In this document: positions 35,301 to 45,427 of the stretch, piece after piece
Position numbering within the stretch: position 1 is the first letter of the stretch
Layout of the letters: every line of letters begins with the position of its first letter
Source of the DNA: Heliocidaris tuberculata
Lineage: Eukaryota > Echinodermata > Echinoidea > Camarodonta > Echinometridae
Reading direction: 5' to 3'
NCBI GenBank assembly: GCA_025618425.1
Contig: CM046844.1
Span: forward strand, 1,125,500-1,189,499
Length of the DNA: 64,000 nt
Notes under the pieces: generated by a model
The model's input: the letters and a program-made list of their open reading frames with translations, nothing else
Database searches by the model: none
Told to the model about the DNA's origin: nothing
Position numbers and translations under genes: made by a program

Positions 35301-38300
35301 ATAAATCCGACAACTGTTATAAGCTACTGAAATCCTTGCATCTGATTGGCTGAGAGCAAATTTGTCGGATAAAATATCTGACAAGTCCTTTCATGAAACG
35401 CCCCCCAGAATGTTGAGACCTTCTGTGAATTTCAGTTCTTTCAGCATCGCCTAAGTAGCGCTCCACTTTTACTTTTTTTTTTTATTCACAAGGAGTCTGG
35501 ATTGAATTTTTTTGAACATTTTTTAACAATCTGATATAGAACAGAGTATTAATTTTTAATGATGTTTTGTTTATCACTATAAAAATGGGTAATTCTGTGG
35601 TTTACTTGGTGAGCTACATGTACCTTGTGCTGTCCTATTATTTCTACAAAAGATGTCATAAAGTTCCATTTACTCTTTGAAAAATTTTCTGATTTTCTCA
35701 AATATTCCCTCAAATATTTAAAATATGGTTTTGTAGGTCCTCCTGCAAAGTGAAAACTTCATTATCAACCACTGGAACCTTCATTGAAATAAATGTGTTA
35801 ACATTACATGTATAGATGGATTGGTAGTGCAAAATGTAATTTGCATATACATGTATGCAAATTATACATGTACATTCAATTTGTGTAGGAATCTTCAAAC
35901 CACTAAAAACTTGAACAACTTACTGATTCTTTGTCAGATTTTGTTCAAAATTTAATTGACCTTTAGCTCTCAATTTTATGAATTTAGCTGAATTGACTTG
36001 ATGTCACATACATGTAAAAAGGTATCAAGAAATATTTCATAATATTTAGTGACAGATGTGCTTTCATTTCAGTCATTACATGTACATAGTACCTTTAATT
36101 AGAAATTACATGTATCTTTTCATTTTTAATTGCTGAATGCAATATGATATGAATATTCATCATTACACAGGTTGTAGAATATAGATATTTTGTCTGCATT
36201 TATGTTAAACATTTTTAATGCACCTTCCTCTTGCAGAATTTGGTGGAGATATTGGAGAAAATAGTTTAACAGATTTCATTGATGAAGGTGGAAATATTCT
36301 TGTAGCTGGCAGCTCCGATATAGGTAAGTATGTATGATAATTCAGTTATTGTTTTGGAAATTCAGTATGTCTGTAATTCATAAAGAAGAACAGATACTGA
36401 AAAGTGAGATTTAGGAATGCAGATTCTTATATTTTGAGTACGCAAGTAAAATCAAACATCTTTATTTCATGAAGGGTTTTCCAAGTGATTATAAAGAAAC
36501 TTAGGAAAGCATGCTCAGATTTTTTCATTATTAAAAATGTTTTTAATTTTTTTCATGCATACTACATGTACATGTAGGAGTATCGTGGAAAAAAAATATT
36601 GATATTCTATTGCCAGTGCACCTGGATGCAGATCAGAGTTGTAGAGATTTTGCTTTGATGTATTTAAAAAAAAAAAGCAAAAGTGAGCAAGTGGCAAAAA
36701 ACATAAATGCTTGTGCAATACATGTAGGTGTGTGATCTTGAAAATTGGATACAAATCTGATAATCAGTTTCCACATGTGTTGCCAGAGTTTAAACTTGGA
36801 GTACAAAATGCAGTTATTAGGGTTTCTTGCAAGTACATCTATGAATTCAAACTTTACATTACAGTATTCAAAATACAACCCATTGTCAACACTTTGTGTT
36901 TTTGGTGGGAATCTTTTCATTAACTCTTGCTGTGCCATTGTGCCATTAGGCACAGACTCTACATACAAATGTTAATGTGACAAATAAAGAGTTAATGGGG
37001 GATTAGTCAGGAGTTTAGGGTGGTAATGGAAATGACACTTACCCCTTAAAGATAAAGTTTAGTTCTGGGGCCTGTAACATAAAGAGATAAATCAATCTTA
37101 CGATTGATATCAGTCGTAACTCTATGGCAAACCATGTACTGAAGAGTTACAAATTACAATTGATCGTAAGATTGATTGTATCTCTATATGTTACAGGCCC
37201 CTGGTCATGCAAATATATTGTGAAAGAAATTGTCTCAAGCAATGGGGAAAGGTTGATTACATCTACAAAAGAATCAGTGTATACTCTGAGGTTTTGGAAG
37301 TATCAAATTGATAAGAAATTGACCCAGTTTCGCCAAAAAGCACATGTACTGTACACATATATGCATATAGGGGACTGCACACACATGTGGCATGAATGTT
37401 CCGAGTCGAACACTTCAGCTATTTGGTGTTATATTTCGATTACAAGAGCATTTGAGGAGCAATCCTTTTCAGGGGACATTTCTACTAAGACAGAGCTCAC
37501 AAATAATATTTCAACTTTACCAGAACTCAACCTTCCCTTTAAAGAGACAGTAAGCTGGAGCCCTAAATAGCGTCATCTTCCAACATTATTTCATAAGTGT
37601 CTGTGCCTCTCACTTTCCCATCATGCCTCATTCTAGTGTGTAAAAGCTTAGAATGTACCTGAACACAATTTTCCACAATGCCAACTCAAAAATAATAGTT
37701 TGAAATATAAAATTTGGCTATTATTCAAACATGCTGTTTTTCAAAATTAAAAATAAAATGCAACTGATTTTCATAATTATTATAATCTTTATTTAGCAAT
37801 CAATGTAAAATGGCACTGTTCAAGTTCTACCAGTTTAATGCCACTTTTATACTCATTTTTCTTTGCTGCTGTTCCTAATCATATGATGTTACATGCACTT
37901 TGCAGGTGAACCACTAAGAGAGCTTGGAAGTAACTGTGGACTTGAGTTTGATGAGGAAGGAACAGCAGTCATTGATCATCTTAATTATGATGTCAAAGAC
38001 GAGGGATATGTGAGTAGTATGAAAACCATATTGTAGATGAATTTTTATTTTGTGCGTTATATAGTCATTTAAAAAAAGGACTCCTTTTTTGCGATGATGA
38101 AGAGTAGACGGGTAAATGAACTGAAACTGAAACGTAATCCTATTCTACATTTAGTCTTGGGTAAGAAAGTAGATGAGTTGTTTAAAGCTCATGTACATGT
38201 AAAGTATTGGTAGCAAAAAGGAAGTAGGAAAGTTGTTAAATGTTGTCTCATGTTGTTCTCCTTGTATCAAAAGATGTTTGTAAGAGATCTTTGGTATTCC

Positions 38301-41300
38301 ATCTATGATTTCCGGTGCATTTCATTGTAAATATCTGTATGTAAAGCTAGATCACTGCCCTACACTAGGACCTTTCCACACCGACCGCTCCCTGCACAGC
38401 ATTCTTGGGCTTCACATAGAGACAGCATGTGTGTCACAGTGTGTAGCTACATGTATCATTGGTTTTACACGTGTGTGTATATAGTATAGTACATGCTGCC
38501 ATTGTTGGGAATGTACGTGCCTGGCCCGGCATATGAACTATTTTTTTCTCTCTAATTTGTTTAATAGTAAACTTTAGGAGGCAAAATCTTCACAGTGTCT
38601 TAGTATTGCTTGTATTTTGCTATTTATCAACAAAAATCGAAGAAATCTGACAAAAACTTTTTGAAGGCTTACAAAAACTCTACATTACTGATGTATGCAA
38701 CTGTATAAATAGAAACCTAAAAATCCCTGAAAATTTACTACTAATTTTCTACAAGAATAATGAAAAATCTATTTGCATCGTGTTAGAAGTAATCCAATAA
38801 ACAAAGATGTTGCCATGATGACCGTGACAATATTCTCGTTATAGCCATTGTTTTAGCCGAACTTGTTATGTTGAGATTTCCCTGTATATAAATAAATTTT
38901 TTTTCCTTACAGCACACATTGGTTGTAGCTGATTCAGAAAACCTGCTTGAAGCAGAGACCATCGTAGGTCTAAAAACCAACAAGCCTGTTTTATTCAATG
39001 GAGTTGGGTATGTAGAGTATCGTCAGTACGATTTACTTCTATAGCTTTGCTGATTTGATTAGATAGTTCATGAATTTTTTAGTGTTTTTAGATACATTAT
39101 GTACTAAAAGTAGTGGTATGTACTTGTAGAAAAGAGAACCATAGCACTTATGGCTCTTCGGATTGTCTAGGAGAGATCTGAGTTACATGTACATGTATCT
39201 AAGATTATTGACTTCTTGTGCGGTTCTACTGCACAGATTAGGTTTCAAAGCCAGGCTCTCCCACTCATAGATCATTGTGCAGCGTAAATGATTTTCTTTC
39301 AAAGTAAAAATAGATCATATGATGCATGTGCTTGCGACAGTTGTTCCTTGGCCTGGATCCTACAGTTGTTTAATTCCCTGGATCAAACTACGCCTAACTC
39401 TTAACCCAACCTTCATTGTACAACTCAATATGCTACCCTTACATAATTTCTGTATCTTTAATGAATATTAAATCCAGGAGTAAATGTTTCTGGGGGTACA
39501 TGTAGATGTTGGGTCACCAAACAATATGCAACACACTTTATTCTTTAAAAAAAAAATCATCTTTGCAGCTTGATCGCTGACCCTGACAACCCCCTCATTA
39601 TTGATGTCCTCCATGCGTCGTCGTCTGCCTACTCCCACAACCCCCAGGAGCCTGTGGAGGATTACCCCTTGGCTGTGGGTAAGAATACCCTGCTGGTAGC
39701 AGCCCTCCAGGCAAGGAACAACGCCAGGGTGGTCTTCAGCGGCTCTGTAGATCTCTTTAGCGATACTTTCTTCCAGTCATCTGTCCAGAAGGCGTCAGGA
39801 GCCAGCAAGAAGTAAGTTGGCAGGACTCCAAATTGACAGGACTCCAAATTGACAGGACTTGAAATTGGCAGTTGCTGTGCCTTTGACCACCTAAAGGCCT
39901 GCTAGGCAACCTAAAAGTCTTAGAAAAACAATTAAGCAGTTTACTTCAGATAAATGACCATTGACAGTTGAATCTGTTAATCTAAGCAATCATCTAAGTT
40001 TCCTGGCTGGCAACCCAAGTTAAATGATATACAGGAGCCCTGATATCCATCTTAAACAGCATGTTGTCATGCTTTACCCTGCATGTATATTCACAAGTAA
40101 AGAGAGTTAAGACAGTTTGGTTTGTCCAGTTGGTAAAAGATAATTTTTTACAGATTAATAACTTTCAGAATGATAGGCAACCAAAAAAAGTTACTGTGTT
40201 CGTTTGGTAGTATAAATCTAAATTCAGATTTGTCTTTGAAAGAGCATTCTTCACTATTTAATCCTTTAAGCAAGCATTGTTTTTTACCCTTTGATGTTCC
40301 AGGTATACTGAGTCTGGCAACCAGGCCCTAGCTGTAGCCCTCTCTCAATGGGTCTTCAAGGAACATGGAGTCATCAGGGTGAGCCATGTCACCCACCACA
40401 AGTTCGGGGAGACATCCCCTCCTGCTTCCTATACCATAGAGGACAAAGTGGTAAGCATGAAAAAACCAAGGCATCTTGGATGAAACTTTGCAGTTGAAAA
40501 TTAATCTTGAATTCTGGTATCACACTAAAAATAAAAGGCTGCTCGCATTTGTGGGATGACGATAATGATAACGAGATTTTCATTTAAAGGTATCGAAGTA
40601 GATCATATTACCGAACACTTTTCAGAAAATCAACCATAGTAAATAAAATATCAAATGAATATCTGTCAAACTTACATAATGAATGCTTAAAGTCCTACAG
40701 CAAAATAAGTTGGTGGAATTTGAAAAAGACAACATAGATTTAATACGATATTCCCTTCCGAGCGAACCCCTTGCCAACGACGGGGCGTTTTGGTCTTTTG
40801 AAAAAGTTATTGTATTACCGAACGTGTGCCCCCTATGGGAAAAAGAAACAACCTACCCTGATTTGGGGCCAACGGGATGACAACTGGGGGTGACAAGAGA
40901 ACAGGTTTTTGCCTCATTATATGATCTTCTCCCCTGTTGTCTCTGTGCATGTGTCAAATAGTATTGTGTGGAGAACATTCGCACAGTCCCACTCGTATTA
41001 AAGCCATTTTAGGCGCTTAACTGCACGCGTTCGGTAATACAATGCTGTTCGGTAATACAATCCATGACTATATACCCTACTGTATGGTGTGTATGCGTGA
41101 GTCTGCTTGTGTATGTTCATAGTAGAGTGTACCTTTAATGAGAAACCTCGTTATCATTATCGTTACCGGACAAATGTTGACCAGCCCTTAACACTGTGTA
41201 TTCAAGACTACGTGTAAATTATATCTATCAAATGTTTGTGTGTAGAAAGTCAATAAAAGCTGAGTAAAGAACATAGAAAGATTAAGGAAAGCAAGATTCT

Positions 41301-44300
41301 TGTCCTAACCCATGTGCGTAACAGGTAGTCTCCTTGCCAATGCCAGTGGTGCTCAAATCAGTAAATGTAATTCAATCCTGTCTTTTTAAGTTTGTTTTAT
41401 TTTGTAGGTCAAACTAACCCCTCTACTAAATCCATACTTACTTTTTAGCCAATTCATTTTGAAAATAGATTCTGTTGCCTGAACTTGTGATAAGCTTTAG
41501 ATACTCCAAATTCAAATATAAGTTGACTTTCAAGCATTTAGAATCACACACTATTTTTCAGACTTGCATTCAATTCTGTTAGTTGTGTGACAATCTCAAA
41601 ATTCACGTAACACGTCCCCAGTCACGCTAAACAGACCCCTCTCAGTTTTTTTTCCTTCATTTTTCATTCTCCATTTGAAGGAAAAATAATCTGTTCTGAA
41701 TAATTCATTTTGTGGGGAGACTCCTCACGTATAGAACCTCTTCTGGTAGCATGAAATATGATATTGATACAATGGAAACTCAGTATAACGAGGTCCTTGG
41801 GACCATCAAAATTACCTTGTTATAGGAGGAATCTCGTTATATCAGGATTAAAAAACAATAGAATATAAAGAGCTTGGGACCGGAATATTACCTTGTTATA
41901 TCAGGAATATTGATATATCAGATCTCTTTATACTGAGTTTCCATTGTATCATGGAGTGGACTCTGAGGCCGGAATTCACAAAGGAGGTTTAAATTTAAAC
42001 CATGGATTATTTAAATTTTGTGGTATAAGTACGCTTGATTTAGCGCATGCACTTACAATGGTCCAATGATCCCTGGTAATGAAAGCGTGTGCTTGGCAAA
42101 ATGCGCTAATTTTACGCTTGTTGCCATGGTTTCGACCATGGACTAACGCAGGTTTAGGTAAATTAATTTGCTTAAACCTGCGTTAGTCCATGGTCGAAAC
42201 CATGGCAACAAGCGTAAAATTAGCGCATTTTGCCAAGCACACGCGTTCATTACCAGGGATCATTGGACCTTTCTAAGTGCATGCGCTAAATCAAGCGTAC
42301 TTATACCACAAAATTTAAATAATCCATGGTTTAAATTTAAACCTCCTTTGTGAATTCCGGCCTGATAGTTTACAATTGTTTATGTTACTAGATTCCCTGT
42401 ATACGTGTGCATGTACCATCTATTCTCAAAGGTTCTATTTCTTTAACCCACTACCAACGGAAACCGGGTGGTCCCTGTACTAAGTCTATGGGAATAAGAG
42501 AATTCAGTAGTCAACGAGTTAATGGAAACTTACATAGATCATTATCTGAACAGTCCTAGTTTTTTTCATGTACGTGAATTTAAAAAAAAATCCAAATGAA
42601 TGTGCTCTGTAGTGGTCATTTATGAAATATTTAAAATACCCTGTATTCCTTTCTTTCACCCTTTTTGTAGGAGTACAACATTTGGCTGGACATCTTGGTT
42701 AATGGTGAATGGCGTCCTTTCTCTGCTAATGATGTCCAGCTTGAGTTTGTCCGTATCGATCCATTCGTCCGTACCACCCTCAAGAGCAAGAGTAAGTCAT
42801 CCCCTTTGCCAGGAGTTGAATTCGCAACACTCTCTCAGGGTTCTTCCCAGCCATCCTGGAAATCGGGGAAAACCTGGAGAAGGAATTCCCCCTTTTTCCA
42901 GTCTGTGAAAAGTCAGGGAACTTGAGAAAAGTCACTCGAATCAGGGAAAAAATCAGGGACATTCATTGGCCTATAAAGAAGATAGTCAGGCTCTTCTAGT
43001 TTTTCTTGCGTCCAAACATCATACCCACTCAGTGATTGGCTATGGTGACTTGTTAGTGTGTAAAATGGCTCCTTAAGTGATCTTAGCTGGAGCAAAAGCC
43101 AGGGTAATAAAATCCAAACCCTTTGGAAGCGCATAGGGACGTTATATAATAATGTGATATGCGCTATACAAGAACGGTTTATTATTATTATTATTATTAT
43201 TATTATCTTGGAATTTTGAAACCCCATCACGGAAAAGTCAAGGAATTTTCTCTTTTGTGAAATGGTGGGAATCATGTTTCTTGTGAAGTAAAGGTGATTG
43301 CCTCAAGCCCCAAAACTTAAACTGCCATTCTATGGTTGAATGGTTATGGATTATGAAGAAAATAAAGGAAAATATGAAAACGCATGGTATGGCACCTGAA
43401 TGGCACTTGGATGCTGTGCATACCCATTTGTACAGGTGCTTTGAATGGTCTAGCTACATGTTTAAGTTCCATTTACTTTCATTTAGAGGCTATATTTCAA
43501 ATTGCAGAGAAAATTTCTCTCTCTTCCAGGAAGTAATATTTGAAGTTCATATTCTAAATACTGTAGAACCAGAAATTTTTGCGTGCATGAAACTTTCGGG
43601 AATTTCGCGAGTGGTCGAGATTCGCGAAAGTTTCATGCTGCGAAATAATCAGATCACAATTGAAACACCATAAAATGATTACACTTTGTGAAAGTTTCTT
43701 GCTACGAAATTGGCCGTCATTGATAATTTGCAAAGTTTTATGTCACAAAAGTTTCTGGTTTTGCAATATACTGTATCGGCACTGAACCCAAAACATTCAG
43801 AGCAAATATTTTAGTGATTAGTCCCCTTCAATTCCTTTGTTTTGTCTGTTTACAGATGGCCGTTTCTCCACAGTCTTCAAGCTACCTGATGTGTACGGTG
43901 TGTTCCAATTCAAAGTGGACTACAATCGCATAGGATACACTCATCTCTTTAGTACCACACAGGTTTGTATTTTAATCTGGATTTATGTAAAACTTTGTAA
44001 TTGGGCAAGTCCAAGCTGTTTTGGCCCATACGTTACCGCCCACATCTAACATTTCAGTATGATGTGATGATTTGACTGATTTGCGAGGCTTACTAAGGCA
44101 GGAGTTAGCCAAAATGTAAAGTATAATTACAATTTTGGGGTCAATTACTTGGTAACGTATGGGACACCAAATGACCAAATACCTTGGACTTGCCCATTTA
44201 TGTCTCTGTCAAGCGCATTACAAACATTATTTACTGTTAGCTGTGTTAATTTGTGTACACAATACTACTTCACAACCGGGGGGAATATTCCTAATAATAA

Positions 44301-44410
44301 AAATAACAATATTAATGATGATAATAAAAATAATAATTATGATAATAATAATGATGATAATAATAATAATAATGATAATAATAATAGTAATAATAATAAT
44401 AATATTAATA

Positions 44411-44445
<35 letters not shown>

Positions 44446-44799
44446 GATAATAATAATAATAATAATAATATTAATAATAATGATAATGATAATAATAATG
44501 ATAATGATAATGATGATAATGATAATGATAATAATAAAAAAAATAAAAATAATAATAATAATAATTATAATAATGATAATGATAACTCTTATTCCAGCAT
44601 TAGGGGGTAATCCTTTTATCTCAGTCTATTGTTATCATTCGGTTTAACGCACCGTCGCTTTCGCCGTAACGTCAAATTTCTACTATGACAGAATAAACCG
44701 CATTGATAGGATTCCCCCTAACATAAGAAATAATGTTGTAATAATAATGATAATCATAATAATAATAATGATAATAATGATAGTGATAATGATAATAAC

Positions 44800-44831
<32 letters not shown>

Positions 44832-45427
44832 GAAGAATTAATAATTATAATAATAATGATAATGATGAAAATAATGATAATGATAATAATACCTGTTTTT
44901 ATATGATGCCTTTCCAGTTAGTAACTGATCAAAGTGCTTTACTGTGAGTTATTACCTCGGTCATTAGATCCAGTAATGATGCTACACTTATAGTGCACAT
45001 ACATGCAATTTCCGTTAGCAACCCGAGCCTTAGCCCGATGTCTTTGACCAAATGAAATCCTGAGATAATGTTGCCAGAGCAAATGTCTTATGCTGCTGGT
45101 ACATGGTAGGAAATGATATTCTTTCCTATCTTCCATTCATTTTATGTAGAGATCTACTTGGCCCAAAGCCGGGGGTAATGATTGTGTAGTTTCTGGAGAT
45201 AATTATTGGTAATATGCACCATACTTTTAGGAGGAATTTAGTCATTGCTGGTTTTCGTTTTGTATTGCCAGGTGTCTGTCCGTCCTTTTGAGCACACCCA
45301 GTTTGAGCGTTTCATCCCGTCTGCGTTCCCTTACTATGCCAGTGCCTTCTCCATGATGTTTGGTGTTTTCGTCTTCAGCCTTGTCTTCTTGCATCATCGT
45401 GACAGTGACAAGAGCAAAAAGGAGTAA
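25014..45427 (+). CDS. DDOST: Oligosaccharyltransferase 48 kDa subunit (DDOST/OST48), complete
   Basis: Ten exons join in frame to 436 residues and TAA; animal homologues are of similar length. Exons: 25014-25152, 34636-34746, 36237-36323, 37906-38009, 38913-39007, 39569-39811, 40303-40450, 42671-42791, 43856-43962, 45272-45427. The start is the first ATG of a hydrophobic signal peptide ([20 protein letters not shown]), followed by KTLVLLD. Family hallmarks include [56 protein letters not shown] and [19 protein letters not shown] transmembrane helix lies at about 405-425 ([18 protein letters not shown]) and the cytosolic end is [11 protein letters not shown], which fits a KxKxx ER-retrieval signal. 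In the known complex the subunit sits in the ER membrane with STT3, ribophorins and DAD1 and supports transfer of the lipid-linked glycan to Asn. All ten exons are intact. Confidence 0.97.
25459..25482. repeat. Hairpin CGAGGTTATC / GATAACCTCG
   Basis: Perfect 10 bp stem with a four-base loop. Related hairpins occur at 27234-27257, 29716-29740 and 33614-33639, each beside copies of the same local repeat families. Confidence 0.8.
25626..26306. mobile_element. Near-perfect 680 bp palindrome (fold-back element 1)
   Basis: Arms of about 340 bp meet at about 25966. Each arm is itself structured: the outer end holds a hairpin AGCTCTGTGGC / GCCACAGAGCT, and the inner part holds ACTTGTATATATGGGACTAC and its inverse. 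The arms differ at only a few positions. It lies in DDOST intron 1. Confidence 0.9.
26305..27210. mobile_element. Fold-back element 2, with non-palindromic core
   Basis: The outer hairpin with AGCTCTGTGGC and the phrase AACACAGAAATACTATGCC at the left (26305-26460) are mirrored at the right (27052-27210). The 590 bp core is different and includes G-tracts at 26860-27015. Confidence 0.75.
27234..27548 (+). repeat. Direct repeat, first copy
   Basis: Shares over 300 bases with 32806-33132, for example AGATCATTCATACA, TTAAGAAAATTAAATCTTGC and GCAACAGTGAATG. Non-coding; both copies are in DDOST intron 1. Confidence 0.8.
27550..28113. mobile_element. Fold-back element 3
   Basis: Inverted arms centred at about 27806 with the same inner motif ACTTGTATATATGGGACTAC. 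The right arm ends with the outer hairpin; the left arm end is the element-2 type (AACACAGAAATACTATGCC). The arms are more diverged than in element 1. Confidence 0.75.
28985..29320. repeat. Two long (TA)n microsatellites
   Basis: TA runs at about 28992-29072 and 29210-29320. Frames through them are artefacts. Confidence 0.95.
29330..29490 (+). mobile_element. Possible LINE 3' tail
   Basis: TTTTGAATTTGAATATGGAAATAAATG followed in part by ATGATTAAATGATTAAA resembles the 3' end of a non-LTR element. No coding part is attached. Confidence 0.35.
29690..29998 (+). repeat. Dispersed repeat, inverted partner at 33350
   Basis: About 300 bases match the reverse complement of 33350-33660, including the hairpin and GGAGCAAGATCAC, GCCTGAAAATTTCA and GGTGTTTTTACCTC. 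Non-coding. Confidence 0.75.
30051..31383. mobile_element. TIR-bounded 1.33 kb segment carrying a RecQ-like exon
   Basis: About 132 bp at the left (30051-30182) is inverted at the right (31250-31383). The outer ends read CTGGGTATACC and TAGCCTCTTGT; the arms include GGCTCGCTTCGCTCGCC and GCCTCCATATCGCCAAGG. Between them lie the RecQ-like exon and its upstream DNA on the minus strand. No target-site duplication is evident, so two opposed insertions of one MITE remain possible. Confidence 0.6.
30613..31090 (-). pseudogene. RecQ-like helicase, 5' exon fragment
   Basis: Starts ATG at 31090. It encodes an N-terminal helix, the Q-motif-like [14 protein letters not shown], Walker A ([10 protein letters not shown]) and, after a frame change within about 30855-30880, motif Ia ([19 protein letters not shown]). 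A donor-like gtataa follows [11 protein letters not shown]. The DEAH box, later helicase motifs and RQC/HRDC domains are absent from the window. Full RecQ proteins unwind DNA 3' to 5'; this fragment cannot. The insert between the two halves is GC-rich and unlike its surroundings. It is probably a captured or relic first exon. Confidence 0.7.
31437..31680. repeat. Near-perfect 244 bp palindrome
   Basis: Arms of about 115 bp around a short centre near 31558. GATGTTTGGCGCACACGCC is mirrored by GGCGTGTGCGCCAAACATC and ACTTTTTGACTTGGCGCC by GGCGCCAAGTCAAAAAGT. It starts about 50 bases beyond the TIR segment that holds the RecQ exon. Confidence 0.9.
31690..32800. other. Intronic DNA, nothing assigned
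   Basis: Short frames only. No domain and no paired repeat end found. Confidence 0.4.
32806..33132 (+). repeat. Direct repeat, second copy
   Basis: Partner of 27234-27548, more diverged, with a few small insertions. Confidence 0.8.
33350..33660 (-). repeat. Dispersed repeat, partner of 29690
   Basis: Reverse-complement match to 29690-29998, including the GCAAGG / CCTTGC hairpin at 33614-33639. Confidence 0.75.
33885..34369. mobile_element. MITE with long subterminal inverted repeats
   Basis: The left end AGGGAAAGTCCACCCCGGT is mirrored by ATCGGGGTGGACTTTCCCT. The arms extend over 100 bases and include GTGAAAGTTTGAGCAGAATC and AAGAAAGTTATGAATTTTC. It is intronic in DDOST and related to 11063-11645. 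Confidence 0.8.
34636..34746 (+). CDS. DDOST: DDOST exon 2
   Basis: Residues 47-83, [13 protein letters not shown] to LFCPSV. Acceptor tgtttcag, donor gtaaag, phase 1 both ends. Confidence 0.95.
34816..35064. mobile_element. TIR element in DDOST intron 2
   Basis: CATTGGGTGATTTCAAGTTC and GTGTTGGTGTTGG at the left are mirrored by CCAACACCAACACC and GAACTTGAATTCACCCATTG at the right, giving arms of about 48 bp. Confidence 0.75.
35271..35406. mobile_element. MITE with GGGG(A/C)GCGTTTCATGAAAGG ends
   Basis: TIRs of about 21 bp. The interior holds TCTGATTGGCTGA and GTTATAAGCTACTGAAATC, the latter also in the MITE at 440-593, so the two are one superfamily of elements. Confidence 0.8.
36237..36323 (+). 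CDS. DDOST: DDOST exon 3
   Basis: Residues 84-112, [18 protein letters not shown] to SSDI. Acceptor tcttgcag, donor gtaagt. Confidence 0.95.
37067..37201. mobile_element. MITE with GGGGCCTGTAACATA ends
   Basis: The left GGGGCCTGTAACATAAAGAG is mirrored by TATATGTTACAGGCCCC. The interior has an inverted CAATCTTACGATTGAT pair. The size is close to the elements at 35271 and 63753. Confidence 0.8.
37906..38009 (+). CDS. DDOST: DDOST exon 4
   Basis: Residues 113-147, [15 protein letters not shown] to DEGY. Acceptor tttgcag, donor gtgagt, phase 0. Confidence 0.95.
38913..39007 (+). CDS. DDOST: DDOST exon 5
   Basis: Residues 148-178, [12 protein letters not shown] to FNGVG. Acceptor ccttacag, donor gtatgt, phase 2. 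Confidence 0.95.
39569..39811 (+). CDS. DDOST: DDOST exon 6
   Basis: Residues 179-259, [15 protein letters not shown] to KASGASK. Acceptor tttgcag, donor gtaagt. Two and a half copies of a 17 bp repeat (AGGACTCCAAATTGAC) lie just after the donor. Confidence 0.95.
40303..40450 (+). CDS. DDOST: DDOST exon 7
   Basis: Residues 260-309, [20 protein letters not shown] to EDKV. Acceptor gttccag, donor gtaagc, phase 0. Confidence 0.95.
40559..41164. mobile_element. TIR element in DDOST intron 7
   Basis: CGATAATGATAACGAG and TTCATTTAAAGGTA at the left are mirrored by TACCTTTAATGAGAAA and CTCGTTATCATTATCG at the right. TTCGGTAATA and its inverse recur four or more times inside. Confidence 0.75.
41766..41951. 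mobile_element. MITE with GATACAATGGAAACTCAGTA ends
   Basis: About 24 bp TIRs, the right end being TACTGAGTTTCCATTGTATC. It lies immediately before the large palindrome. Confidence 0.8.
41966..42363. mobile_element. Near-perfect 398 bp palindrome in DDOST intron 7
   Basis: The whole element is two arms of about 190 bp around an AAATTAATTT centre at about 42165. The ends are AGGCCGGAATTCACAAAGG and its inverse. Only a handful of mismatches separate the arms, so the copy looks young. Confidence 0.9.
42671..42791 (+). CDS. DDOST: DDOST exon 8
   Basis: Residues 310-349, [12 protein letters not shown] to RTTLKSK. Acceptor tttttgtag, donor gtaagt, phase 1. Confidence 0.95.
43030..43205 (+). mobile_element. 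SINE/LINE 3' tail with (TTA)n
   Basis: GATATGCGCTATACAAGAACGG followed in part by a TTA repeat is the style of tail seen in SINEs moved by L2/CR1-type LINEs. No clear promoter boxes remain. Confidence 0.5.
43559..43775. mobile_element. MITE with TACTGTAGAACCAGAAA ends
   Basis: Left TACTGTAGAACCAGAAATTT, right AAGTTTCTGGTTTTGC and TACTGTA. Inner GAAACTTTCG / CGAAAGTTTC pairs. It lies in DDOST intron 8. Confidence 0.75.
43856..43962 (+). CDS. DDOST: DDOST exon 9
   Basis: Residues 350-385, [18 protein letters not shown] to FSTTQ. Acceptor gtttacag, donor gtttgt, phase 0. Confidence 0.95.
44290..44900. repeat. (GATAAT)n-type microsatellites
   Basis: Trinucleotide-like AAT/GAT arrays at 44292-44590 and 44738-44895 in DDOST intron 9. 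The Asn/Asp- and Ile/Met-rich frames across them are artefacts. Confidence 0.95.
45272..45427 (+). CDS. DDOST: DDOST exon 10
   Basis: Residues 386-436 and stop. It encodes [19 protein letters not shown], the single transmembrane helix and the KxKxx-like tail. Acceptor attgccag. Confidence 0.95.
   Translation: MSVRPFEHTQFERFIPSAFPYYASAFSMMFGVFVFSLVFLHHRDSDKSKKE

Noticed and set aside
36633..36968. 111-codon minus-strand frame in a DDOST intron
   Set aside because: No motif, and a frame of similar length lies opposite; it looks like chance.
37124..37570. 148-codon frame in DDOST intron 3
   Set aside because: It starts inside a MITE and has no recognisable domain or conserved composition.
42600..42962. 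Long frames overlapping DDOST exon 8
   Set aside because: They are other frames or run-on of the exon into the intron; the exon phase fixes the true frame.
44149..44647. 150-160 codon Asn/Asp- or Ile/Met-rich frames
   Set aside because: They are translations of AAT/GAT microsatellites inside a DDOST intron.
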